A DNA stretch of 64,000 nucleotides from JAOXRU01 sp965247735. Its GTDB lineage: Bacteria > Bacteroidota > Bacteroidia > Flavobacteriales > Flavobacteriaceae. Below, piece by piece: positions 7,569-15,501 of this stretch. Position numbers and translations under genes: made by a program. The notes beneath the pieces were generated by a model, which saw only the letters and a list, made by a program, of their open reading frames with translations, ran no database searches and was not told where the DNA came from. The DNA lies in assembly GCA_965247735.1 (NCBI GenBank), contig CBDFHN010000002.1:4712001-4776000 (forward strand). The letters are read 5' to 3'. Position 1 is the first letter of the stretch; every line of letters begins with the position of its first letter.

Positions 7569-10064
7569 TTACCATTTAAACTGTAATGTGGTATAGAACG
7601 TTCTAAGTTCAGATGGTATTACCCCAGGACCAGGATATCCAGTAGCTCTTCTGGTGTAGTAGTTTTTGTTTAATACGTTGTTTATGCCTGTTTCTAGTTT
7701 GAATTTTTTGTATGTGTATGCTAAAGAAAAATCAAAAATATCATAGGCTGGTATTTCTCCTTCTAGACCGTTTTTCACACTAGTATTGTCTGGTATTTGG
7801 GCATTACTAGCTTCTGTAAATTGTTTGCTAATAGAGGTATATTGTATGCTGGTCATTAGATTTTTGTAGCCAAAATTTACTCCAGTTTTAAGGTTTACAG
7901 CAGGTATAAACTCAACTTTATTGCCTTCTACATTATTTTGTTTTGATTCTAGATATTCAGAATTAGTTAGTGCCAAGTTTAAAAAATAAGTAAACCTGTA
8001 ATCACTATTACCATTAAACAATGTGTTCATAAGGTTGATGCTAGAAAAACTTTCAATACCGTAGATAAATGCTTTGCCAATATTACCTCTTTCGGTTATT
8101 GCCCTATCATTGGTTACATTGCTTATTCTGTCGTCATACATTAGTCCATAAATACTAACATCGTATTTGATGTAGTTTTTCCAGGTACCTCTAGCTCCTA
8201 TATCGGCGGTATATCCGGTTTCATCTTTAATGTCGTTTGATATTACAAAGGTTGAGCTTTTGGTTCTAATATCACTAAAGGTAACAGAGCGGTAATTTTG
8301 CGAAATGTTGGAATATAATTCTAAACTGGAAGAGGCTTTATAACTAGCACCCAATCCTAGTATTAGAAAAGAACGCTCTATGTCTCTGATGTCTTCTATT
8401 GTTTCGTTTAGTATTACATCTCTGTTTAGTTTAAAGGTGAGATTTTTGTAGGTACCGTCAATTCCCGTTTTTATATATTCAAATCTAAAGCCAGGCGTAA
8501 TTGAGAATTTGTCGTTGAAGTTATAAATGTTTTCTCCAAATATGGCCACATTTAAATTAGGCAAATCTACTTTATACTGGTTTGGATATACCGGATATTG
8601 ATCACTTTTAAAATCAAAGTTAGCATCTGTTCCTGTGCTACCAGGTCCTTGCTGTCCAGTATTTTTGGCATTGTAATATTTGGCTCCAATAAGAAATACT
8701 GCATTTTTATCTGCAAGTGTATATCGGGTAAGCAAACGTGCTTCTGCCCCCCAATTTTTAAAATTACCTACAAGTAAATCTCTAGGAGTAATATAGTCAC
8801 CATCAGAGTTTTGTTCATCTAAATCTGTTATTGGATTGCTGTTAAGATCATAAAAGTTATCTCTAAAGCCTAATGCTTTTCTATGTGCATCTAAGGCAAA
8901 TATATTAAGGCTAAAATCGGTGTTGCTAGAAAATTTATGATCTAATCGTAAGGAAAATAATTTCCAATCTACATCAAACCAGTTTCTGGTTCTATTGGTA
9001 TAACTTGGATCTAGATTAAATTGTGTGTCTGTTAAGCCTCCTGGTTGTTTTGCTAGGTAGTTAAGTATAGTGGTTTCAAAAGTAATTTTTGTCTTGTCGG
9101 TAAAATTATAACCCAAATTAAGATAAAAATTCCGAGAAGAAAATTGTGAGTTGTTACGAACTCCATCGCCTTGTTTATAGTTAAAATAAGTATAGTAGCT
9201 AAACTTGTTTGCTGTTCCGCTAAGGCTATTAAAACTAGTTTTTAGGTTATTAGAACCTATAGTTTGCCTACTGATAAGCTCTATTTTTTTGTTTGGATTG
9301 GGTTTGTTTAACTTAAAGTTGATAAGTCCTCCAAATTGTGTTCCATATTGTAAAGAAGCAGCACCTCTAACTACTTGTATTTCGCTTATGGCTTCTGCTG
9401 GTGGTGTATAATAGCTTTCTGGATAACCAAGTACATCTGCACTAATATCATAGCCGTTTTGTCTGGTATTAAAATTTGCTGTTCTATTTGGATCTAAACC
9501 TCTACCACCAATATTAAGCTGAAGACCTGCATCTCCATTTTCGTAAATATTAAGTCCTGCAACCTGTGCATATATTTGCCTAGCATTGTTAGATGCTTTG
9601 TTTACCGTAAGTTGATCTAATAGAACGACTTCAGTTTTTTTACCAGCATAAATAGCAGTTCCTTCTACTTTTCGCAAATTTTTTATGGCAAATATTTTTT
9701 CCCTTCTTTGTGTTAATACTACTTCGGAAAGTTGCTCGGTAAGTGGTTGTAAAACAAGATTTAGGTTTGTGTCTTTATTTAGAATAATCTGCTGCTCTAG
9801 ATGTTTGTATTCGTAATTAAAAACAACAATGGTATGCACTCCCTTTTTTAAGGCTTTAATTTTAAAAAATCCTTCTGCATTGGTTTTTACCATAGCACCA
9901 GTGGCTTTGTTATACACTTCTGCATTGGTAATTGCTTGCTTGGTCTGCCCAGAAATTATTGTACCACTAATATTATAGCGTTCGGTTGTGCTTTGTCCTA
10001 TAGATAGGTTACAAATAAGTATAAGTAAAATGCTAAATATGCTAAAGTCCTTTAATTTCATCAT
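7569..10064 (-). CDS. TonB-dependent outer-membrane receptor, FecA/siderophore type
   Basis: An outer-membrane gated channel driven by TonB, probably for an iron chelate. It has a signal peptide (LKDFSIFSILLILICNLSIGQ). A carboxypeptidase-regulatory-like domain lies at about 30-110 (NISGTIISGQTKQAITNAEVY). The plug follows at about 125-265 (IYAQVAGLNIYENGDAGLQLN, RGLDPNRT, EIQVVRGAASLQYG, GGLINF). The rest is a beta barrel ending in LRTFYTTLQFKW with a C-terminal aromatic. The frame could start at a TTG three bases earlier, but ATG at 10064 (or 10061) is preferred. It overlaps the end of the HTTM gene by 23 bases, so it is last in the DUF4856-imelysin-HTTM-receptor operon. Imelysin in the operon argues for iron as cargo; the exact substrate is unknown. 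Confidence 0.93.
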   Translation of the reverse strand: MMKLKDFSIFSILLILICNLSIGQSTTERYNISGTIISGQTKQAITNAEVYNKATGAMVKTNAEGFFKIKALKKGVHTIVVFNYEYKHLEQQIILNKDTNLNLVLQPLTEQLSEVVLTQRREKIFAIKNLRKVEGTAIYAGKKTEVVLLDQLTVNKASNNARQIYAQVAGLNIYENGDAGLQLNIGGRGLDPNRTANFNTRQNGYDISADVLGYPESYYTPPAEAISEIQVVRGAASLQYGTQFGGLINFKLNKPNPNKKIELISRQTIGSNNLKTSFNSLSGTANKFSYYTYFNYKQGDGVRNNSQFSSRNFYLNLGYNFTDKTKITFETTILNYLAKQPGGLTDTQFNLDPSYTNRTRNWFDVDWKLFSLRLDHKFSSNTDFSLNIFALDAHRKALGFRDNFYDLNSNPITDLDEQNSDGDYITPRDLLVGNFKNWGAEARLLTRYTLADKNAVFLIGAKYYNAKNTGQQGPGSTGTDANFDFKSDQYPVYPNQYKVDLPNLNVAIFGENIYNFNDKFSITPGFRFEYIKTGIDGTYKNLTFKLNRDVILNETIEDIRDIERSFLILGLGASYKASSSLELYSNISQNYRSVTFSDIRTKSSTFVISNDIKDETGYTADIGARGTWKNYIKYDVSIYGLMYDDRISNVTNDRAITERGNIGKAFIYGIESFSSINLMNTLFNGNSDYRFTYFLNLALTNSEYLESKQNNVEGNKVEFIPAVNLKTGVNFGYKNLMTSIQYTSISKQFTEASNAQIPDNTSVKNGLEGEIPAYDIFDFSLAYTYKKFKLETGINNVLNKNYYTRRATGYPGPGVIPSELRTFYTTLQFKW

Positions 10065-11409
10065 CAAAATTTATAATCCAGTTTTTATGCTGAAAAGATT
10101 CTTTTTGTTTTAGTAAGTCAGTATTTGGGTCTATAAAACGTTTGCTACTTCTTCCATTAAGTGTTACATGGCAATCTGTAAAAACAGCAAGGTTTTGGTG
10201 TCCTTGATTTTGAAAGTGCTTTCCAAGGTAGTGCGCGTATTCTAAAATGAAATCTGACTGGGTAGCCATTTGCTTTTCTTGTAATGGTGTTAGAAAATCT
10301 GTATTGTCTACATAAAACCACTTGTTAGTCTTTGTATCTACAATTTTAAATTGTGCTATTCCCGCTTTTTCAACAAGCATTACACGCCATGAAAATCGAA
10401 AACCTTCTTCTGACCAGAAAAGCTCCCCTGGATATGCTAAATACCGCCATGGCAATAACAATTGTATAGCAAAAAAAAGAGGAAGAATAAATGTAGAGAC
10501 TACTATGTTTCTTCTTGTTTTAATTGTAGTTTTTCCAGTATCAAATTGTAATTTATTAATCTTTAAAAGAACACTAATTTTTGATAAAATGCGATGATGT
10601 ACCGAACTGTCAAAAAAGATAAGTGAAGACACAATCATAATGTATGGAAACATTCCTATTGGGAATAAAATCCTAGTTAATATATGAAATATTATTACAG
10701 CTATAAATGCTAGTATTCGCGTTCTTTTATATAAAAGTAAAAATGGGATTAGTAAATCATATATCGCTCCAGTGTAACTAAATAGGTATGGTGCCCATTC
10801 TTCTTGTAAAAAGTTTCCTAGTATTGGAATATCATATTTTGAAGGCAACCATATTTTTAAGGGCATTGCATCTATAATCCAATCTGAATTTAATTTTGCA
10901 AGTCCTGCGTAAAAATATACGGTACATAGCATTAGTTTTATAGCATCAATAGTCCATTTTGGTATTTTTTGAAAAGCTGTTGATTTGCTTTTCTTTGCAT
11001 CAACGGAAAAATAGACATTTGCAGGTAAAAAAATAAGTACAAATGCGATAAGAGATATAAAGTAATAATGATTGAGATAAGTAGTCTTATCCATCAATTC
11101 TATGTAAGTAAAGGATAAGAAAAAACTAATAATAGCTATTCTGTATTTAAAACCTATAGCAACCATAAAAGCAGCAATACCACAAATAGCAAAAAGGATA
11201 TAGGTGAAGTTTCCTAACGGCTTTATCCATTCAAAGCCATAAAAAGAAAAAAAGAATTTTGGAGAAACATATAATTTTTCGATCCAGCCATAACTCCAAA
11301 ACCGAACAATGCTCCAAAGCATCATTATTCCAAAAAGAATACGAAAGACCGCTAATGGTGCGGCCTCTGTAGTTTTGTTAAAATATTGAGTTATGTAGTT
11401 TTTAATCAT
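10042..11409 (-). CDS. HTTM-domain integral membrane protein (vitamin-K-carboxylase-like fold)
   Basis: A 455-residue polytopic protein starting KNYITQYFNKTTEAAPLAVFR. Hydrophobic helices span roughly the first 310 residues (for example LFAICGIAAFMVAIGF and FIAVIIFHILTRILFP). A soluble C-terminal third carries FSWRVMLVEKAG. The A(P)LAVFRI start, the H(Y)YF..LIAFVLIFLPA region and FSWRVML are hallmarks of HTTM proteins, related to vitamin K-dependent gamma-carboxylase. No substrate is known for the bacterial members. It lies 9 bases after imelysin and overlaps the receptor gene, so it is co-transcribed; a role in metal or haem acquisition is inferred from context only. Confidence 0.85.
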   Translation of the reverse strand: MIKNYITQYFNKTTEAAPLAVFRILFGIMMLWSIVRFWSYGWIEKLYVSPKFFFSFYGFEWIKPLGNFTYILFAICGIAAFMVAIGFKYRIAIISFFLSFTYIELMDKTTYLNHYYFISLIAFVLIFLPANVYFSVDAKKSKSTAFQKIPKWTIDAIKLMLCTVYFYAGLAKLNSDWIIDAMPLKIWLPSKYDIPILGNFLQEEWAPYLFSYTGAIYDLLIPFLLLYKRTRILAFIAVIIFHILTRILFPIGMFPYIMIVSSLIFFDSSVHHRILSKISVLLKINKLQFDTGKTTIKTRRNIVVSTFILPLFFAIQLLLPWRYLAYPGELFWSEEGFRFSWRVMLVEKAGIAQFKIVDTKTNKWFYVDNTDFLTPLQEKQMATQSDFILEYAHYLGKHFQNQGHQNLAVFTDCHVTLNGRSSKRFIDPNTDLLKQKESFQHKNWIINFDDEIKGL

Positions 11410-11418
11410 TATAATTGC

Positions 11419-12513
11419 TTAATCGCCATCATTATCTACATAATCAATAGCTATGTTTAAAGCTGACAACATATCTGTTTTAAAATAAACAGTATTTTTT
11501 TGAAGTTCATCTCTAGTTTTAAGCATTACTGAATTGTCTGTCTCTACCTGTAACGAAAAATTGTCATCAAGAAGATTTGCTTGTATTCTAATAGCTTCAA
11601 ACTGAAGGACGATTTTTGTAGCAATATCTGATCTATCTAAGGCTACTAAATATGCTTTTAGGCTTTCTCCTGAACCAGAACCACTATGATGCTTGCCTTC
11701 AAAAAAGTTCTGAGCAGCATCTAGTGCTTTGTTAAATAGTAATTTAGAAATGTCTTTTTTGTAAAATGCTTCTACATCAGAAGCTGATTTTGTCCCAGAT
11801 AAAGCTCCAGAAGGGAAACCAATTTTCCCAGATCGTAAAAACTTTTCGTAATAAAAAATATAATCATTTACCAATTTATCAGTGGAAGAAGAGGCGGAGG
11901 AACCGCTATTTTCTATAAAAGTAGTTTTGTATGTTACTGTCCAGTCTGTTAATACTGTTGCTGCTTGGTTGTCTAGTTTGGTTGTAAGTTCCGTTAAATA
12001 GGTTACAGCATTTGGGGTTGTTGAAAAATAAGCAACTATTTCAGTAGTAGAAGCACCTGTTCCAAATAGTAAGTAGTCTAAGGCAGGAAAGCCTTGTTGA
12101 GAATTCGTTGATGGCAATTCTAAATTATACCCTAAATCGGTGATATTAGTATTGATATTTGCTACGTTAGTAGGATAGATGTTTGTCCAATTTCTAAGTT
12201 TTAACTCTTCTGCTTTTCCAATTTCAAACATAGAAACAGTTTGCCATGCCAAATATGCGTCTTGCCATTTGTCACGTAGCGTTTCTAAGTTAACTTCGTT
12301 TGTTGTTGTTGCAAAAAGAGTTGTTGCAGCTTTTAGGTTTGATGTTGCAGAATAGTAATCACCATAAGCAGGCAATATGATGTTTTCTGCAATATTAGTT
12401 AACATTGCCTTTCTATCATACGACTTGTTGGTGTCATCTCCAGAATCATCACTGCTAGAACTACAAGCTATAGCCAGTGCTAATGTTAAACTATATACTA
12501 TTTTTTTGAACAT
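11419..12513 (-). CDS. Imelysin-family lipoprotein (IrpA-like, iron-regulated)
   Basis: A periplasm- or surface-facing lipoprotein of 364 residues. The lipobox ALAIACSSSSDD puts the acylated Cys at about residue 17. Imelysin-fold proteins (IrpA, ICMP, insulin-cleaving M75 relatives) bind or help take up iron. The Bacteroidota version of the conserved loop is seen as GFPALDYLLFG in place of GxHxxE, plus a second helical half with AQNFFEGKHHSGSG and LVALDRSDIATKI. It is preceded by a hairpin that follows the DUF4856 gene and is followed closely by the HTTM gene. Altered GxHxxE makes peptidase activity unlikely. Confidence 0.88.
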   Translation of the reverse strand: MFKKIVYSLTLALAIACSSSSDDSGDDTNKSYDRKAMLTNIAENIILPAYGDYYSATSNLKAATTLFATTTNEVNLETLRDKWQDAYLAWQTVSMFEIGKAEELKLRNWTNIYPTNVANINTNITDLGYNLELPSTNSQQGFPALDYLLFGTGASTTEIVAYFSTTPNAVTYLTELTTKLDNQAATVLTDWTVTYKTTFIENSGSSASSSTDKLVNDYIFYYEKFLRSGKIGFPSGALSGTKSASDVEAFYKKDISKLLFNKALDAAQNFFEGKHHSGSGSGESLKAYLVALDRSDIATKIVLQFEAIRIQANLLDDNFSLQVETDNSVMLKTRDELQKNTVYFKTDMLSALNIAIDYVDNDGD

Positions 12514-12561
12514 AAGTATAATATTGATTTATTCTAAATAAAGTTATGCAAAAGTATAAAA

Positions 12562-12593
12562 AAAGTGCTTTGTTTAATTAAACAAAGCACTTT
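12562..12593 (-). terminator. Strong hairpin between DUF4856 and imelysin genes
   Basis: A perfect 14-bp stem (AAAGTGCTTTGTTT paired across AATT) with U-rich flanks on either strand, inside the 106-base gap. It looks like a rho-independent terminator and may let the first gene be expressed more than the three downstream genes. Confidence 0.8.
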
Positions 12594-12619
12594 TTTTTAG
12601 TAAATTATATTTTTATGAT

Positions 12620-13831
12620 TTAGTTTGCAGCCTGTGCAACTGTAAAACCAAATTTAGCAGCAATTGTTTCAGAAATAGCATCTAAAGTTCCAGCTTCTAC
12701 ATCCCAAAGACCATTAGCTCCATCTTGAAGTAATTTCTCCAAAATTTCATCGATATCAGCTTTTGTAAAATATGATTCATTAGTTCCAGGTTTTCTAGTA
12801 AATTGTAAACTGTATACAAAACCATATCCTTCAGATAAATCATGGAAAGCAGGTCCCATGTCAGTAGGGTTTAATAAACTTTTACCAGCTTGTAGGTAAT
12901 GTACAGCTCTTACAGCAATAACTTTAGAAATGTTTTCTCTAATAATTTGAGCTTGCGCATCTCTAACTTCGTAGTTTTTAGCAACAATTGCAGCTCTACC
13001 TAGTCTAAAAGCATCCCAAATAGTAGTAGCAATTCCTTTAAAATCATCATCACCATCTACTTTACCAGTATATTTGTTTAAGAAACTATCATCATCTCCT
13101 ATAGTTAAGTTTGGATTTGCAGTATTGTCAGATTTCCCATAGATATAACCATATGCTTCATCCCATTTGTGCTCCATTGTAGTATAGTTCTTATCAGTAG
13201 CTACAGTTCCAGCATCATTATTTGTTCTGTTATCAGCTTCATCTAAAACAGTAGTACCTAAGTAACTGTTTAGCATTTGGTCAGCCATTAAAGCTCCAAT
13301 AAGACTTTTTGCAATAACTTGGTTTAGTTCTAGTCCATTTGCATCAACATAAGCAGTTTTAGATCCTCTAGCTATTTGACCAGCCGTACCTGGTGCGGCA
13401 GCTGTTGTCCAGTTAGCAAAAACATCTGTTGATTGTTTGGTAATCCAATCTGTAAAATCTGTTTTTATCGCTGTAGCATCTGTAGTATTAGAAGAAAAGA
13501 AATCTTTTGAGGCAGCAGTTTTGCTTTTTAAGTTTTTGCTAGACCCGTTTAGATCGACATTAGAAAAATCATTGTTATCTTTTTCATGAGCAAACATTGC
13601 TTGTAATTCTGCTGTCATTAATCCGCTATTTACTAAAGCACTTGAAAATTCAGATGCCATTTCAATTCTAGTCGTTTGTCCACCAAAACTTACTGTAGTT
13701 TCTCCATTTCTTTCAAATACATAAGTATCTGGTGCAGTTATTTGTGGAAGGGTAGTAGAGTCGTCATCTGAAGAACAAGAAGTTAAAAATAAACCTCCTA
13801 TTAATGATGCTAAAAATATTGCTTTTTTCAT
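12620..13831 (-). CDS. DUF4856-family lipoprotein
   Basis: A product of about 403 residues. The ATG at 13831 is chosen because it begins KKAIFLASLIGGLFLTSCSSDD, a clean lipoprotein signal with a lipobox Cys. An in-frame ATG 17 codons earlier would place a charged stretch before the signal. The body contains TYVFERNGETTVSFGGQTTR at the N-terminus, then many helical segments with MEHKWDEAYGYIYG and FRLGRAAIVAKNYEVRDAQ. This fits DUF4856, seen next to imelysin and HTTM genes in Bacteroidota (from memory). No enzyme motif is visible; it is probably a surface or periplasmic iron-handling partner of imelysin, inferred from context. Confidence 0.85.
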   Translation of the reverse strand: MKKAIFLASLIGGLFLTSCSSDDDSTTLPQITAPDTYVFERNGETTVSFGGQTTRIEMASEFSSALVNSGLMTAELQAMFAHEKDNNDFSNVDLNGSSKNLKSKTAASKDFFSSNTTDATAIKTDFTDWITKQSTDVFANWTTAAAPGTAGQIARGSKTAYVDANGLELNQVIAKSLIGALMADQMLNSYLGTTVLDEADNRTNNDAGTVATDKNYTTMEHKWDEAYGYIYGKSDNTANPNLTIGDDDSFLNKYTGKVDGDDDFKGIATTIWDAFRLGRAAIVAKNYEVRDAQAQIIRENISKVIAVRAVHYLQAGKSLLNPTDMGPAFHDLSEGYGFVYSLQFTRKPGTNESYFTKADIDEILEKLLQDGANGLWDVEAGTLDAISETIAAKFGFTVAQAAN

Positions 13832-13964
13832 TTTGTGATAAATTATTTTTTTGCAAATATATTCACCTAAATTGAAATACACAAAGCTTATCTGGATTTA
13901 TTTAAAATAAAAATAAGAAAAATAAAAAAGTAATATTTTTAGAATCAAGAGTATAATACTTCGG

Positions 13965-14831
13965 TTAATGGTAAAAATTAAAGACTTTGCTTGCTTCGTT
14001 ATAAGCACTTTCAAAGCTCATGGCAGCAATATTAGTGTGCGCCTTTTCTGCAGTAAAATAGGATACTAATTTTTCCGTTGGCATATTTCCAGTAAGTTCG
14101 TCTTTTGCCATTGGACACCCACCAAAACCTTGTATGGCGCCATCAAATCTATGACATCCAGATTTATAAGCAGCATTTACCTTTTCAAACCAAGTGTTTG
14201 GTGTTGTGTGTAAATGAGCACCAAACTCAATGTTTGGATAAAGAGGAATAAGATTTGAAAATAAGTACTCAATAGTTTTTGCATCTGAAGAGCCTACCGT
14301 ATCTGAAAGGGAGAGAATGGTTACACCCATATTAGCAAGTCGTTCTGTCCATTGCGCTACAATTTCTACATTCCATGGATCTCCATAAGGATTTCCAAAA
14401 CCCATTGAGATATAAGTGACCACTTTTTTATTATGCTTACTAGCAATATTTAGTATCTCATCTAGTGTTGCTACCGATTGTGCTATAGTCTTGTGTGTAT
14501 TTCGCATTTGGAAATTTTCAGATATAGAAAAGGGATAGCCTAAATAATCTATTTCTTCAAACTGAACAGCATCTGTAGCTCCTCTTAGATTTGCAATTAT
14601 GGCAAGAAGTTTACTTTTTGTTTTAGATAAATCTAATAAGGAAAGCAAATGGGCAGTATCTTTCATTTGCGGTATTGCCTTTGGAGAAACAAAACTTCCA
14701 AAATCGATAGTATCAAAACCACAGCGTAACAACGATTGAATATATTGTGCCTTTTTTGGAGTAGGAATAAAGGTTTTTATACCTTGCATCGCATCTCTTG
14801 GGCATTCTATAAGTTTTACTTTTGTTTGCAT
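13965..14831 (-). CDS. Hydroxymethylglutaryl-CoA lyase-family enzyme
   Basis: A TIM-barrel enzyme of the HMGL-like superfamily, which splits HMG-CoA to acetoacetate and acetyl-CoA in leucine breakdown. The 288 residues show KLIECPRDAMQG (the catalytic Arg-Asp pair), DFGSFVSPKAIPQM, the metal-ligand region LSLSDTVGSSD and HLH in GAHLHTTPN. They also show the mobile Cys loop GFGGCPMAKDELTGNMPTE. The usual HxHDT is HLHTT here, so one Asp of the canonical motif is absent, though SDTVG is kept. This variant may be normal for the lineage. It is followed 41 bases upstream on the same strand by a LysE exporter. Citramalate- or homocitrate-type activity is less likely given the Cys loop. Confidence 0.87.
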   Translation of the reverse strand: MQTKVKLIECPRDAMQGIKTFIPTPKKAQYIQSLLRCGFDTIDFGSFVSPKAIPQMKDTAHLLSLLDLSKTKSKLLAIIANLRGATDAVQFEEIDYLGYPFSISENFQMRNTHKTIAQSVATLDEILNIASKHNKKVVTYISMGFGNPYGDPWNVEIVAQWTERLANMGVTILSLSDTVGSSDAKTIEYLFSNLIPLYPNIEFGAHLHTTPNTWFEKVNAAYKSGCHRFDGAIQGFGGCPMAKDELTGNMPTEKLVSYFTAEKAHTNIAAMSFESAYNEASKVFNFYH

Positions 14832-14872
14832 TTATTTTCACAAAAAAGATCTGTCCAAAGGTACATTAATCT

Positions 14873-15496
14873 TTAGTTAAATAGAATATAAATCCCTATT
14901 GCAATAAAAACTACTATTTGAAACCATCTTAGGTAGTCAGCAGCTCTTTTGTTTTTATTTAAATATGTGGCAATTGATCCTGCTAAGACAGACATGCTGC
15001 AAAATATGATGAAAGCTTGTGCCATAAATACTGCTCCTAAAAATAAAAACTGAACAACGGTATCTCCTGTTTTATCCCAAAGGAATCCTGGGAAAAATGC
15101 TAAGAAGAACAAGGTAACTTTCGGGTTTAATAAGTTCATTATTAGCCCTTCTCTATATAGTTTAGATAGTGTTTTCTTTGGAGCAATAGCACCATCCAAA
15201 ACGCTTGTTTCTTTCTTAGAACGAAATACTTTATAGGCTAAATAGAATAAATATGCAGCCCCAAGTGTTTTTATAGCCTGAAACAATGTTGGTGAACCGG
15301 TAATGATGGTAGAAACACCTAAAGCGACCAATAATGTATGTGCAATAATACCAGTGACTAAACCTGCTGATGTTGCGATACCGTATTTTTTACCATTAGA
15401 AATACTCTGCACTAAAACATAAATAATATCTGGACCAGGAGATAAAGTGAGTAGAATAGAAGCCAGTAAAAAAGAAAAAATTGTTTCTAGAAACAT
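14873..15496 (-). CDS. LysE/RhtB-family amino-acid exporter
   Basis: An inner-membrane translocator of about 207 residues with six hydrophobic helices. The diagnostic N-terminal motif is SPGPDIIYVLVQS, and NPKVTLFFLAFFPGF marks the fourth segment. The frame opens with a GTG at 15505 that overlaps the upstream stop, but the ATG at 15496 (FLETIFSFLLASILL) gives a standard N-terminus. Members export amino acids such as lysine, threonine or homoserine; the substrate cannot be read. Placement between a degenerate sensor kinase and an HMGL-type enzyme suggests an amino-acid-related transcript. Confidence 0.88.
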   Translation of the reverse strand: MFLETIFSFLLASILLTLSPGPDIIYVLVQSISNGKKYGIATSAGLVTGIIAHTLLVALGVSTIITGSPTLFQAIKTLGAAYLFYLAYKVFRSKKETSVLDGAIAPKKTLSKLYREGLIMNLLNPKVTLFFLAFFPGFLWDKTGDTVVQFLFLGAVFMAQAFIIFCSMSVLAGSIATYLNKNKRAADYLRWFQIVVFIAIGIYILFN

Positions 15497-15501
15497 AAAA
15501 A

